A stretch of DNA of 64,000 bases from Chloroflexota bacterium (GTDB lineage: Bacteria; Chloroflexota; Dehalococcoidia; Bin125): NCBI GenBank assembly GCA_009838735.1, contig VXQZ01000036.1, positions 46,781-110,780 on the forward strand. The letters are read 5' to 3'. The translations under genes and the position numbers were made by a program. Of this stretch, positions 34,855-44,418 are shown piece by piece; positions within the stretch are counted from its first letter, which is position 1; every line of letters starts with the position of its first letter. Below the pieces are notes generated by a model. The model was not told the origin of the DNA and ran no database searches. It saw nothing but the letters and a program-made list of their open reading frames with translations.

Positions 34855-36966
34855 ATGAACGCACGGACGCACGCTGAACTGGCGAGCTTCATCTGGAGCA
34901 TCTGCAACCTGCTGCGGGGGCCGTACAAGCGGAATGAGTACCGCAAGGTCATCCTGCCTCTGACCGTGCTGCGGCGGTTCGACTGCATCCTGGCGGACAC
35001 GAAAGAGGAAGTCCTCGCGGCAGCCGAGAAGACCAAGGACCAGACCCAAACCATGCAGGACATCGCGCTGAGAAACGCGTCGGAGCGCGAGTTCTACAAC
35101 ACTTCGCGGCTCGACTTCCAGCGGCTCCTCGACGATCCGAACCAGATCGGACAGAATCTGAACGCCTATATCGCCGAGTTCTCAGAGGATGTGCGAACGG
35201 TCATCGAACGCTTCGGCTTTGGCGAGCAGATCGCCAGGATGGACGAGAAAAATCTGCTCTTCCAGGTCGTCCAAGCGTTCGCCAACATTGACCTCTCGCC
35301 CGAGCGCGTCGACAACGTGCAGATGGGGTATGTCTTCGAGGAGCTGATCCGGGTCGGCGCTGAGCAGGCGAACGAGGAGGCGGGCGAGCACTTCACTCCC
35401 CGCGAAGTGATTCGGTTGATGGTCAGCCTACTCCTATCGGTGGAACCTGACCTAGGCCGCAGCCATGTCGTCAAGAGGATCTACGATCCGGCCTGCGGCA
35501 CCGGCGGCATGCTCTCGGTGGCAGAGGATTTCCTACGCGAGCACAACCTGGAATCGCTGCCGGTGCTCTTCGGACAGGACTACAACGACGAAGCCTGGGC
35601 GGTCTGTAGGTCGGACATGCTGATCAAGGGAGAGACCGCCGAGAACATCATCCTCGGCGATACCTTCACGAACGACTACTTCCAGCGGCAGAAGAACGGC
35701 ACGAAGTGGACCTTCGATTACATGCTCGCCAATCCGCCTTTCGGCGTGGAATGGAAGCAACAGGAGCGGTTGATCAAACAGGAAGCCGAGACCCTCGGAT
35801 TCGACGGCCGATTCGGCGCTGGACTACCACGCATCAATGACGGCTCGCTGCTGTTCCTGCAACACATGCTGTCGAAGATGCAACCTGTCAATGACGACGG
35901 CGCGGGCGGCAGCCGGATCGCAATCGTGTTCAACGGATCGCCACTGTTCACCGGCGACGCCGGCAGCGGCGAGAGCAACATCAGGCGGTGGATCATCGAG
36001 AACGACTGGCTCGAAACGATCGTCGCCCTGCCCGACCAGCTCTTCTACAACACCGGCATCTCGACCTACATCTGGATTCTGACCAACCGCAAGGAGGCGC
36101 GCCGCCGGGGCAAGGTGCAGCTCATCGACGGCCGCCAGTTCTTCATCAAGATGCGTAAGAGCCTGGGCAACAAGCGCAACGAGCTGTCGCAGGAGCAGAT
36201 TTCGGACCTGACGCGCATTCACGGCAGCTTTGAGGACGGTGAAACGCGCGACCTGCCTTACGAGGACCCGGTCACACACGAAACCCGATTGCGGGCGCGT
36301 GTGGTGAGCAAGGTGTTCGCCAACGAGGACTTCGGCTACCAGAAGGTAACAATCGAGCGGCCGTTGCGGTTGAACTTCGTCGCGACAACTGAGCGCATCG
36401 CGCGACTGGAGGACGTGAAGGGGTACCAAAATCTAGCCAAGAGCAAGAGGCGAGCCGGTCGGGCGCACGATGACGAGGTGGCGGCCGGGGTGAAGCGGCA
36501 GCGGGAGATTCGCGAGCTGCTCAAGGCGCTGCGTGAGGAAACTGACAGCGCCGTCTATGACGACCGCGAGATGTTCGTCTCGGCGTTGGAGGACGTGGCT
36601 AAAGCGCGCAAGTCCAAGCTCTCGGCCGCAGAGCGCAAAGCGGTGCTCGCGGCGTTAGGTGAGCGCGACCCCGAAGCCGAAGTCTGTCTCGACCGTCGCG
36701 GCGATCTCGAGCCGGATCCCGAGCTGCGCGACACCGAGAATGTGCCTCTGTGCGAGGAAATCGACGACTACATGAAGCGCGAGGTGCTACCGCACGTGCC
36801 CGATGCCTGGATCGACCAGAGCAAGACGAAGATCGGCTACGAGATTCCGCTCAACCGCCACTTCTACGTCTACGAGCCGCCGCGTCCACTGGAAGCAATT
36901 GAGGCGGACATTCAGTCGTTGGAGCGGGAAATCGTCGGTCTGCTGGGCGAAATTGGGAGGAGCTGA
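34855..36966 (+). CDS. hsdM: Type I restriction-modification DNA methyltransferase subunit HsdM
   Basis: 703 aa. An N-terminal helical HsdM_N domain (~1-170) is followed by the N6_Mtase core. Motif I DPACGTGG is at 211-218 and catalytic NPPF at 293-296. A long C-terminal helical extension (~500-703) interacts with HsdS in this family. It transfers methyl groups to adenine within a bipartite site defined by HsdS. The start at 34855 fits the homology start (MNARTHAELASFIW) and an AGGAG 10 nt upstream. Three nt separate it from the KAP ATPase gene, so modification and ATPase genes are co-transcribed. Confidence 0.9.
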   Translation: MNARTHAELASFIWSICNLLRGPYKRNEYRKVILPLTVLRRFDCILADTKEEVLAAAEKTKDQTQTMQDIALRNASEREFYNTSRLDFQRLLDDPNQIGQNLNAYIAEFSEDVRTVIERFGFGEQIARMDEKNLLFQVVQAFANIDLSPERVDNVQMGYVFEELIRVGAEQANEEAGEHFTPREVIRLMVSLLLSVEPDLGRSHVVKRIYDPACGTGGMLSVAEDFLREHNLESLPVLFGQDYNDEAWAVCRSDMLIKGETAENIILGDTFTNDYFQRQKNGTKWTFDYMLANPPFGVEWKQQERLIKQEAETLGFDGRFGAGLPRINDGSLLFLQHMLSKMQPVNDDGAGGSRIAIVFNGSPLFTGDAGSGESNIRRWIIENDWLETIVALPDQLFYNTGISTYIWILTNRKEARRRGKVQLIDGRQFFIKMRKSLGNKRNELSQEQISDLTRIHGSFEDGETRDLPYEDPVTHETRLRARVVSKVFANEDFGYQKVTIERPLRLNFVATTERIARLEDVKGYQNLAKSKRRAGRAHDDEVAAGVKRQREIRELLKALREETDSAVYDDREMFVSALEDVAKARKSKLSAAERKAVLAALGERDPEAEVCLDRRGDLEPDPELRDTENVPLCEEIDDYMKREVLPHVPDAWIDQSKTKIGYEIPLNRHFYVYEPPRPLEAIEADIQSLEREIVGLLGEIGRS

Positions 36967-36969
36967 CAG

Positions 36970-38400
36970 ATGGCAGACGAAGCCAACAAAGCTGAGGGGG
37001 GTCTGACGAGGCCGGCGCTCAAGGTGGTTGAGCCGCGAGTCAATGTCATGACGCCGTGGACCGACGACAAACTAGTCCGACAGAAGATCGCGGATCGTCT
37101 GACAACAGTCATCGAAGACCAGGAAGCGCCGTTCGTGATCAGCCTGGATGGACGCTGGGGAACCGGCAAGACCTTCCTGCTGACGCGCTGGCAGCAGGGA
37201 CTGGTCAATGACGGGTATCAGGCCATCTACTTCAATGCTTGGGAAGACGATTTCTGCGACGATCCGTTGCTGGCGATCATCGGACAGCTCACTGAGCATT
37301 TCCAAGAAGGGAAGCTCAAGGCGATGGCGGTGCGAATCGGCGAGGTTGCGTTACCGATTCTCACTGGCAGGCTCTTGGGCGCTTCGTTGAAGAGGGAAGA
37401 TCTGAGTCGGAAAGATCTTGTTGCCGACTACAGAACCCAGTTGAAGACGAAGAGAGAGATTCGCAACCGGCTCACCGACATGGCCGCACTTGTCAGGAAG
37501 GAGTCTGACCGCCCACTTGTCTTCATCATCGACGAGCTGGACAGATGCCGCCCGACCTTCGCCATCGAGCTGCTGGAGCGGGTCAAGCACATCTTCGATG
37601 TGCCGAACATCGTCTTCGTCTTCGGGATCAATCGGGCCGAACTGGTGAAGTCACTTGAGTCCGTCTACGGGGAAATCGACGCTGGCGTTTACCTACGGCG
37701 TTTCTTCGACATGGAGTTCATCCTACCAGAAGCCGATCCAACGAAGTTCTGTGGGTTCCTTGCACGCGCATACGGTCTCGACTCGTTTTTCTATGGGATG
37801 AGCAAGAACTCGAATGCCAGCATTCACGCAAACGAATTCAGGAGCTTGTCCGAAACGCTTCCAGTCATTCTAGGTCGCATGGGTCTTTCCCTCCGTGACA
37901 TGGACTACTGCGTGCGATTGGTTTCCTTGGCGGCGAAGGAGTTGAAGGAACGCCACACGGTGTTCCCGGCAGTGCTTGCGCTACTTGTCGTGGTGAAGAT
38001 TACCAATCCTGAGCTCTACCAGCGGTTCGTGACTGGTATGGCTACGGCAGCGGAGATCATCAACTTCGTGAACGAGCGTCATCGTACCTGTGGGAGCGGT
38101 GAGCCCGACCCAAACAGGCGTGACCTGGAATGGGTAGAGGCGGGAATCTACTTCGCGGACGATAGGGAGGGCGTATGGGAGCAACTCACGCTCCTGACTG
38201 ATGGAAAGCCCTTGACCCGACCGGAGCTACTGGACGAGACAACCCGTGAGATGAACGGCGATGACAGACGTAGCAAGAGGAAGCTAGGTAACCTTCGAGC
38301 GGGGATGGAGTGGTTTTCCAGGCAGGAAGTCAACTACGAGGGGAGCGTTGGCTACTTAGTTGAGCTCATTGATCTCTACGAAAGCTCTGTCAGGCAGTAG
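36970..38400 (+). CDS. KAP-family P-loop NTPase inside the hsd operon
   Basis: 476 aa. Walker A GRWGTGKT is at 61-68. Walker B LVFIIDELDRCRP at ~184-196 is followed by LLERVKHIFDVPNIVFVFGIN, the KAP signature. KAP NTPases often carry membrane segments inserted in the domain; none is visible here, so this is a soluble form. The 3-nt gap from hsdM and 2-nt gap to hsdS show it is a core part of this operon. KAP proteins are widespread in phage-defence loci, but their mechanism is poorly known. It may sense invasion or gate the restriction complex (inference). Confidence 0.85.
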   Translation: MADEANKAEGGLTRPALKVVEPRVNVMTPWTDDKLVRQKIADRLTTVIEDQEAPFVISLDGRWGTGKTFLLTRWQQGLVNDGYQAIYFNAWEDDFCDDPLLAIIGQLTEHFQEGKLKAMAVRIGEVALPILTGRLLGASLKREDLSRKDLVADYRTQLKTKREIRNRLTDMAALVRKESDRPLVFIIDELDRCRPTFAIELLERVKHIFDVPNIVFVFGINRAELVKSLESVYGEIDAGVYLRRFFDMEFILPEADPTKFCGFLARAYGLDSFFYGMSKNSNASIHANEFRSLSETLPVILGRMGLSLRDMDYCVRLVSLAAKELKERHTVFPAVLALLVVVKITNPELYQRFVTGMATAAEIINFVNERHRTCGSGEPDPNRRDLEWVEAGIYFADDREGVWEQLTLLTDGKPLTRPELLDETTREMNGDDRRSKRKLGNLRAGMEWFSRQEVNYEGSVGYLVELIDLYESSVRQ

Positions 38401-38402
38401 CG

Positions 38403-39710
38403 ATGCGACGGTACAGCTTCTACCAAGAATCGAGTGTCGCGTGGCTCGGCAAGGTTCCGCACCACTGGGAAGTTGGTCCGGCAAGGAGATGGTTCAAGAT
38501 CGTGAACGGTGGTACGCCGAAGAGTGGAGTGGATGAGTACTGGGATGGCGGTGTTACTTGGCTCACCCCCGACGACCTTGGGCAGAATCAAGGTGAGTGG
38601 ATACACAAAGGACGCAGAACAATCACGCTCGAAGGTCTGCACAACTCTAGTGCCACGTTGTGTCCGCCAGGCTCGATCGTCGTTTCAACGCGGGCTCCGA
38701 TTGGGCACGTCGCGATCTCAGCCACAGAGACTTCGACCAATCAAGGATGTCGGACCCTTGTCCCTGGCCCGCAGATCGACAGTACCTTCGGCTTCTACGC
38801 AGTGAAATCTGCTTGCCCGGTTCTGGAGTCGCTCGGCCAAGGCTCTACGTTCATGGAGCTTACGCCCGCCAATCTAGGAAGCGTGCGTCTTCCCATTCCA
38901 CCCCTCGACGAACAGCGCGACATTGTGGCCTTCCTCGATCGAGAGACGGAGCGGATTGACTCGCTGATTGCGAAGAAGCGGTTGTTGATTGAGCGGCTGC
39001 AGGAGTATCGGACGGCGCTGATCACGCGCACGGTGACACGCGGTCTCCCGCCCGAGGCCGCCCGCGCCGCCGGCCTCGACCCGTCGCCCCGTCTCAAGCC
39101 TTCAGGCGTGGAGTGGTTGGGGGATGTCCCGGAGCATTGGGAGGTGCTTCGGTTGCGGAGGCTTGCGGAGATTGAGACCGGAAGCAAAGACACAGTGGAC
39201 AGACAAGACAACGGAGAGTATCCCTTTTTCGTGCGTTCTCAGACGATTGAGAGAATCGACTCTTGGTCATTTGAGGGAGAAGCAGTCTTGACTGCCGGAG
39301 ATGGAGTCGGTGTGGGAAGAGTCTTCCACTACATCGACGGACGATTTGACTATCACCAGCGCATGTATAAGTTCAGTGGGTTTAGGAGAGTCATCGGAAA
39401 GTTCTTCTTCCAGTACTTCAGAGCGATGCTACGTGTTGTGGTGCTGCAAGGAACCGCGAAGTCAACCGTCGACTCTCTTCGGCTTCCAATGCTCCAGGAC
39501 TTTCCGGTGTCCTGTCCGCCTCGCCGGGAGCAACAGGCCATTGTTGAGTACATCGAGCGACGATCCGAGCGCATCGATGCACTGGTAGCACACGTGGACC
39601 AGCTCATCGATCGCCTCGAGGAGTATCGCTCCGCCCTCATCACGGCCGCGGTGACAGGCAAAATCGATGCTCGAGACAAGGCTCTGGCTATCGTGGGTCG
39701 CGCCGAATAA
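38403..39710 (+). CDS. hsdS: Type I restriction-modification specificity subunit HsdS
   Basis: 435 aa with two target-recognition domains (about 10-155 and 230-375). Each ends in a helical spacer: DEQRDIVAFLDRETERID...LIERLQEYRTALIT and EQQAIVEYIERRSERIDAL...IDRLEEYRSALITAAVTGKI. The half-repeats are the usual pseudo-symmetric pair that spaces the two half-sites. The N-terminus (WLGKVPHHWEV) is typical. It chooses the DNA sequence for methylation and cleavage. The last 23 nt overlap the convergent gene at 39688. Confidence 0.9.
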   Translation: MRRYSFYQESSVAWLGKVPHHWEVGPARRWFKIVNGGTPKSGVDEYWDGGVTWLTPDDLGQNQGEWIHKGRRTITLEGLHNSSATLCPPGSIVVSTRAPIGHVAISATETSTNQGCRTLVPGPQIDSTFGFYAVKSACPVLESLGQGSTFMELTPANLGSVRLPIPPLDEQRDIVAFLDRETERIDSLIAKKRLLIERLQEYRTALITRTVTRGLPPEAARAAGLDPSPRLKPSGVEWLGDVPEHWEVLRLRRLAEIETGSKDTVDRQDNGEYPFFVRSQTIERIDSWSFEGEAVLTAGDGVGVGRVFHYIDGRFDYHQRMYKFSGFRRVIGKFFFQYFRAMLRVVVLQGTAKSTVDSLRLPMLQDFPVSCPPRREQQAIVEYIERRSERIDALVAHVDQLIDRLEEYRSALITAAVTGKIDARDKALAIVGRAE

Positions 39711-40062
39711 CAGCCTTCACTGGTTCTGGCGCTGTTGAGGTCAGTGCGCCGATTCGGATTCGCTGCAGCAGCTCCGGAGTCAGTGGGGCCTGCGGGTCAT
39801 ACACGCCTTCGATGACACCCTGTTCCAGGCGGGCATGGCTGGTCAGCATCGCCCCCCAAAAGGGAATGCACGATTCGTGCCGCGGGTAAGGATGCTCGCC
39901 GGGCTGCACGACGAGGCAGTCCTTGCCGCAGGTTCGTCGGACGCCCTCCTCATGGGTGGTGAAGTTGGTAACAGCGACATCGCCGTTCGCGTCCTCCCCC
40001 GTGAGGACAATCCAGAGGTGGCCTCGTTTATCGAAGCCAAAGAAGGTGTCGCCTGGATTCAC
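39688..40062 (-). CDS. Probable toxin-like partner of Panacea protein, 124 aa
   Basis: GTG at 40062 overlaps the Panacea stop as GTGA; the longer upstream frame is a shadow of the Panacea gene. The product has an N-terminal NPGDTFFGFDKRGHLWIVLTGED, a beta-rich middle (VAVTNFTTHEEG) and a GEHPYPRHESCIPFWGA motif. This GD...HxWxVL...NxT...GEHP pattern is reminiscent of MazF/PemK-like small beta barrels, but I cannot confirm a fold. Gene order and coupling with a Panacea antitoxin-like protein make a toxin role plausible. It is read against hsdS, overlapping it by 23 nt. Confidence 0.6.
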   Translation of the reverse strand: MNPGDTFFGFDKRGHLWIVLTGEDANGDVAVTNFTTHEEGVRRTCGKDCLVVQPGEHPYPRHESCIPFWGAMLTSHARLEQGVIEGVYDPQAPLTPELLQRIRIGALTSTAPEPVKAVIRRDPR

Positions 40063-40613
40063 GAGGCTCGGGCTTGGTATCTCTGCAAGAGGTAGACGGC
40101 CTCGTTGTTGTCCGTCACAAGCTCGATGGCGTAGTCGCTGTAGCCGGCGTAGCGGAGAATGTCTGTTGGATCGATCGGGATCGCGGTCTCGCCTGGATCT
40201 CGCCATTCGGGCAGGGCCTGGGTCTCGCAGACCACCTGTGATGGTCGCAGCTGGCCATACGTCTCGTAAATCTCGTTGAGCAGGTCCACGTTGGACTCGG
40301 AAAGCTGCTCCCACTCGACCGGCTCGCAGAGGTGGGCGACGAAGTGCTCGCGCTTGATGTGGCGATGCCAGATTGAGTCTTCGCGCGGCTGCTCCTGCAA
40401 GATCAGTTCAAGAACCTGGCAGGGCGTCGGTCCATGCTTCATTGAGGCGTAGTGATCGAGCGTGACCGTCATCTCGGTCTCGATCAGGGCCGCGCGGTCG
40501 GCGAGGTAGAGCAGCTTAACCAGCTTGAGGTAGTCCATCGACCCGCCGGCGCGGTCGAGCAAGATCGAGGCTGCCTGCGCTGCGCGGCGTTCGTCGAAGA
40601 CAAATCTCATCAT
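40059..40613 (-). CDS. Panacea (DUF4065/SocA-like) domain protein
   Basis: 184 aa from ATG at 40613. The Panacea core is visible: A(A)SILLDRAGGSMDYLKLVKLLYLADR at the N-terminus, KHGPTPCQVLELI, and a C-terminal LNEIYETYGQLRPSQV. Panacea domains act as antitoxins toward many unrelated toxins, or as proteolytic adaptors (SocA). It is translated ahead of and coupled (GTGA) to the 124-aa partner. The gene pair is inserted, in reverse orientation, between hsdS and hsdR, and starts 117 nt from the divergent hsdR start. A guard or addiction module for the restriction system is a reasonable idea but unproven. Confidence 0.8.
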   Translation of the reverse strand: MMRFVFDERRAAQAASILLDRAGGSMDYLKLVKLLYLADRAALIETEMTVTLDHYASMKHGPTPCQVLELILQEQPREDSIWHRHIKREHFVAHLCEPVEWEQLSESNVDLLNEIYETYGQLRPSQVVCETQALPEWRDPGETAIPIDPTDILRYAGYSDYAIELVTDNNEAVYLLQRYQARAS

Positions 40614-40730
40614 GCCAGTCACTCTATCCCTTAGCGGCAAGTGTCGCCGGGGCGATCCAGGTCGTCAAGACAACGAGCCGCTCAGCGGTATCGTGTTCAC
40701 AGTTTCGCTGTGCCGATAGAGACGGTAGCC

Positions 40731-43700
40731 ATGAGCACCCAAACCAAGGAACAGGCGTTCGAGGGCACCGTCGAGTCGATGTTGCTGAACGTCGGCTGGA
40801 TCAAGGGTGTGATCGAGGTCTGGGACGTCAACCGGGCGCTGTTCGCGGAACCCGCCATCGCCTTCATGCGCGACACGCAACCCGAGCAGTGGAACAAGGT
40901 CTCCCAACTGCTCGGGGACGACCTCGAGCCGAGGATCATCGAGGTGCTACTCAAGGAGCTCGACAACAAGGGCTCGCTGCACGTGCTGCGACACGGGTTC
41001 CGGTTCCACGGTCAGACATTCCGGCTTGCATACTTCAAGCCTGCTCACGGACTCAACGAGGAGGCGTTGACGCGGTTCGAGCGCAATGAACTCTCAGTCA
41101 CTCGACAGGCGCTCTGCCATCCGAACCAGGGCCACACGATCGACCTGCTCTTCGCGCTCAACGGCGTTCCGGTCGCGACCTGCGAGCTCAAGAATCCAAT
41201 GACCAATCAGACTTGGAAGAGCGCCATTCGGCAGTATCAGCAGGACCGCGACCCCAACGCCCCGCTGTTCCGATTCCAGAAGCGCGCCCTCGTCCACTTC
41301 GCCGCCGACACGGACGAAGTTCACATGACCACTCGGCTGCAGAGAGAGAAGACGCGTTTCCTCCCGTTCAATCGAGGCAGCAATCCAGGCGGCATCGAAT
41401 GCGGCGCCGGCAATCCTCCGGATCCGCTCGGCTACCGAACGAGCTACTTCTGGCAAGAGGTCCTGGAACGTGAGCGTTTCCTCGACATCATTGGTTCCTA
41501 CATCTTTACGGAGACGCGTGAGGAAAAAGTCGAGGACGAGAAGGGCGCGCGAACGGTCAAGAGCGAGTCAGTCATCTTCCCGCGCTATCACCAGCTTGAT
41601 TCCGTCAACCGACTTGTCGCCACGGCGAGAGTCGAGGGCGCGGGCCACAACTACCTGATCCAGCACTCGGCTGGCAGCGGTAAGACGAACAGCATCTCCT
41701 GGCTGTCGCACCGCCTGGCGAGTCTGCACACTGAGGCGGACGAGAAGGTCTTCGATTGCGTGATCGTGATCACCGACCGCCGCGTGCTCGACCGCCAGCT
41801 CCAGGACGCGATCTACCAGATCGAACACGCGCAAGGCGTGGTCAAGCCGATCGACCAGGACTCGCGACAACTCGCGGAGGCGCTGGTCGACGGCACCAAG
41901 ATTGTGATCACGACGTTGCAGAAGTTCCCCTTCGTCATGAGGGGCCTCCTGGCTGTGGCAGGCGCCGAATCCCCAGATGCTCCATCTGATCTCGATCTCC
42001 AGCGACAGAACGAGTGGCGGAAGGAAATCGCACAGCGCCGCTACGCGGTGATCGTCGATGAGGCGCATTCCAGTCAGTCGGGCGAGTCCGCGCGCGAGAT
42101 GAAAGGCGTCCTCGGCTCTCGTGCGCAAGAGTCGCTGGAAGCGAGCGCAGACGGTGAGGATGTACTCAACGCAGTCGTCGAGTCGCGCGGGCCACAGCCC
42201 AATCTCTCATTCTTTGCCTTCACAGCGACTCCCAAGGGCAAGACGCTGGAGCTGTTCGGTCGTAAGCCCGCACCGGAGTTGAATCCGCTCCCGTTCCACC
42301 TCTACAGCATGCGTCAGGCGATCGAGGAGGGCTTCATCCTCGATGTCCTGCAGCATTACATCGACTACGACGCCTACTTCAAGCTGGTCAAGGAGGCTGA
42401 GGACGATCCAGAGTTGCCCAAGCGTCGTACCTCGACCGCGATTGCCAAGTTCGCGCACTTGCACGACCACAACATCGCGCAGAAGACGGAAGTGATCGTC
42501 GAGCATTTCCGCAATCACGTGCGCTACCTCATGGGCGGCCGGGCCAAAGCGATGGTGGTCACATCGTCACGTCTGCACGCCGTGCGCTACATGAAGGCCT
42601 TCAAGAAGTACATCGCCGAAAAGGAATACGACGATGTGCGCCCGCTAGTGGCCTTCAGCGGGACGGTTCACGATCTGGACACGGGCGAGGACTTCACTGA
42701 GCCCAGCATGAACACTGATGCCCTGACCGGCAAACCGATCAGCGAGTCCGCGCTGCCCGCGCGATTCGATTCGTCCGACTACAACGTTCTCCTCGTGGCA
42801 GAGAAGTACCAGACCGGTTTCGACCAGCCGCTGCTCCAGGCGATGTACGTCGATAAGCGCCTCGACGGTGTCCAAGCCGTGCAGACGCTCGCCCGTCTCA
42901 ACCGCACCGCAGCTGGGAAGCAGCCGCCGTTCGTCCTCGACTTCGTCAACGATCCCGAAGGTATCCGCAGTGCGTTCAAGCCCTTTTTCGACCAGACCCA
43001 GTTGTTGGAGGAGTCCGATCCGTACCGCCTGGAAGAGCTAAAGCACGAGCTGGACCAGATGCAGGTCTACCACTGGAGCGAGGTTGAGGCGTTCGCTCAG
43101 GTATTCTTCGGCGCCGGCCCCGGAGGTGTGAAGAGCGTCCATGCCCAGTTAGTGAGCCTGCTGCAGCCGACCGTCGAACGATTCCGCGAGTTGCGAGAAG
43201 AGGGACAGCAGGAGTTTCGCGACCGCTTGCAGGCATTCGTAAATCTCTACGCCTTCCTCAGCCAGATCACTCCCTACGGGGACCACGACCACGAACGACT
43301 CTCTGCATTCGGTCGCGCTCTTCTTCCACTCGTGCGGCCAGACAGAGAGGGCCTCATCGACATCGGAGACGATGTCGAGCTTGAGTTCTATCGGCTCACA
43401 CGCCAGTCGTCCGGCTCCATCTCGGTCGCTGAAGGACCGCCCGTATACGTCAGTAGCCCCACCGAGGTCGGCACGGCGAATCCGGAGGAGGAACGGGCGC
43501 CCCTCTCGGAGATCATTGAGAACCTCAACGACCGATTCGGCACGGAATTCACGGAAGCGGATCGGCTGTTCTTCGAGCAGATTAAAGAGAGCGCGGTTGA
43601 GCACGACCGAATTCGCCAGACGGCTCTGGCGAATTCGCTGGACAACTTCAAACTCGTCATCAGTCCCCTGATCCAGCACCTCATGTACGAGCGGATGAGC

Positions 43701-43844
43701 GAGAACGACGCGCTCGTGTCGCGATTCATGAATGAACAGGACTTCCAGGAGATCGTGCTCGACGGCTTGGTCCGGGAGATTCACGAGGCTGTGGGCACTC
43801 TGAGCGAAGGGGAGATGAGAAAAGTTGGGAAGCTATCCAGATAG
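40731..43844 (+). CDS. hsdR: Type I restriction endonuclease subunit HsdR
   Basis: 1037 aa. The N-terminal PD-(D/E)xK nuclease region (~135-160) has IDLLFALNGVPVATCELKN. Walker A HSAGSGKT is at 312-319, a DEAH box near 443 (IVDEAHSSQSGES) and helicase motif VI QTLARLNR. The C-terminal helical assembly domain is ~800-1037. It translocates DNA with ATP and cuts far from the unmethylated site. The start at 40731 is the first Met that fits the family; the upstream frame is low-quality. It has its own promoter region, shared divergently with the Panacea gene, so restriction may be expressed separately from modification. Confidence 0.9.
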   Translation: MSTQTKEQAFEGTVESMLLNVGWIKGVIEVWDVNRALFAEPAIAFMRDTQPEQWNKVSQLLGDDLEPRIIEVLLKELDNKGSLHVLRHGFRFHGQTFRLAYFKPAHGLNEEALTRFERNELSVTRQALCHPNQGHTIDLLFALNGVPVATCELKNPMTNQTWKSAIRQYQQDRDPNAPLFRFQKRALVHFAADTDEVHMTTRLQREKTRFLPFNRGSNPGGIECGAGNPPDPLGYRTSYFWQEVLERERFLDIIGSYIFTETREEKVEDEKGARTVKSESVIFPRYHQLDSVNRLVATARVEGAGHNYLIQHSAGSGKTNSISWLSHRLASLHTEADEKVFDCVIVITDRRVLDRQLQDAIYQIEHAQGVVKPIDQDSRQLAEALVDGTKIVITTLQKFPFVMRGLLAVAGAESPDAPSDLDLQRQNEWRKEIAQRRYAVIVDEAHSSQSGESAREMKGVLGSRAQESLEASADGEDVLNAVVESRGPQPNLSFFAFTATPKGKTLELFGRKPAPELNPLPFHLYSMRQAIEEGFILDVLQHYIDYDAYFKLVKEAEDDPELPKRRTSTAIAKFAHLHDHNIAQKTEVIVEHFRNHVRYLMGGRAKAMVVTSSRLHAVRYMKAFKKYIAEKEYDDVRPLVAFSGTVHDLDTGEDFTEPSMNTDALTGKPISESALPARFDSSDYNVLLVAEKYQTGFDQPLLQAMYVDKRLDGVQAVQTLARLNRTAAGKQPPFVLDFVNDPEGIRSAFKPFFDQTQLLEESDPYRLEELKHELDQMQVYHWSEVEAFAQVFFGAGPGGVKSVHAQLVSLLQPTVERFRELREEGQQEFRDRLQAFVNLYAFLSQITPYGDHDHERLSAFGRALLPLVRPDREGLIDIGDDVELEFYRLTRQSSGSISVAEGPPVYVSSPTEVGTANPEEERAPLSEIIENLNDRFGTEFTEADRLFFEQIKESAVEHDRIRQTALANSLDNFKLVISPLIQHLMYERMSENDALVSRFMNEQDFQEIVLDGLVREIHEAVGTLSEGEMRKVGKLSR

Positions 43845-43888
43845 CTAGCCGGCGCTCTCGACTGCCGATCGGCGTCGATTCAGACGGG

Positions 43889-44404
43889 TCAAAGACTGTT
43901 CTCCCAAGACTTTTCGAACTCGCCGTACGCGTTCTGGAATACGCGACCGAGCTTGTTGATCTCGTCTTTGCCAGCGCGCGGCACCATCGCGGCCCCGAAC
44001 ACCACGGCGTGACCGGCCACCGGCGAATCGTCCGGCACGTCATCCACGTAGACGTAACTCAGCGCGTCCGACGTATCGAAGTCCGGCAAGTCCAGAAAAC
44101 GTAGGTACTCCGCGATGAACTGGTCGCGGAGATCGTCTAGCCCCTGCTCGATCTCTTCGCGCTGGCCCAACATGAGTCGGCCTACTGGCGCATAGTTCGT
44201 GCCTACTGGGAATGGCGGACTTCGGGATCGCCATATCGCCACAGGCTTCATCCGGATCATGGTTCGGCGAGAGAACGATTGTGACACCACAAGGACGCAA
44301 TCGTCGCGTTCCGCCAGAACCCAGCCGGCAGATCGGCAGTAGGTCACTTGAAGTCCGATGTCTTCCAGTGATTCCCCATCCGACCCCACTCCGCGAGCGT
44401 CCAT
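43889..44404 (-). CDS. Hypothetical protein, 171 aa
   Basis: Unrecognised. The most protein-like part begins SLEDIGLQVTYCRSAGWVLAERDDCVLVVSQSFSRR and continues through an acidic middle (FLDLPDFDTSDALSYVYVDDVPDD) to a charged C-terminus. ATG at 44404 is taken as start, though no good ribosome binding site is present and the open frame continues to 44575. It is convergent with hsdR (44-nt gap) and could belong to the same defence region. Confidence 0.45.
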   Translation of the reverse strand: MDARGVGSDGESLEDIGLQVTYCRSAGWVLAERDDCVLVVSQSFSRRTMIRMKPVAIWRSRSPPFPVGTNYAPVGRLMLGQREEIEQGLDDLRDQFIAEYLRFLDLPDFDTSDALSYVYVDDVPDDSPVAGHAVVFGAAMVPRAGKDEINKLGRVFQNAYGEFEKSWENSL

Positions 44405-44418
44405 CCAGCGGATGAGTG

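Noticed and set aside
34439..35063. Minus-strand frames opposite the hsdM start
   Set aside because: Antisense shadows; low-complexity products without ribosome binding sites.
43831..43846. Palindrome AGCTAT-CCAG-ATAGCT over the hsdR stop
   Set aside because: Short, AU-rich and weak, without a U-run; insufficient for a terminator call.
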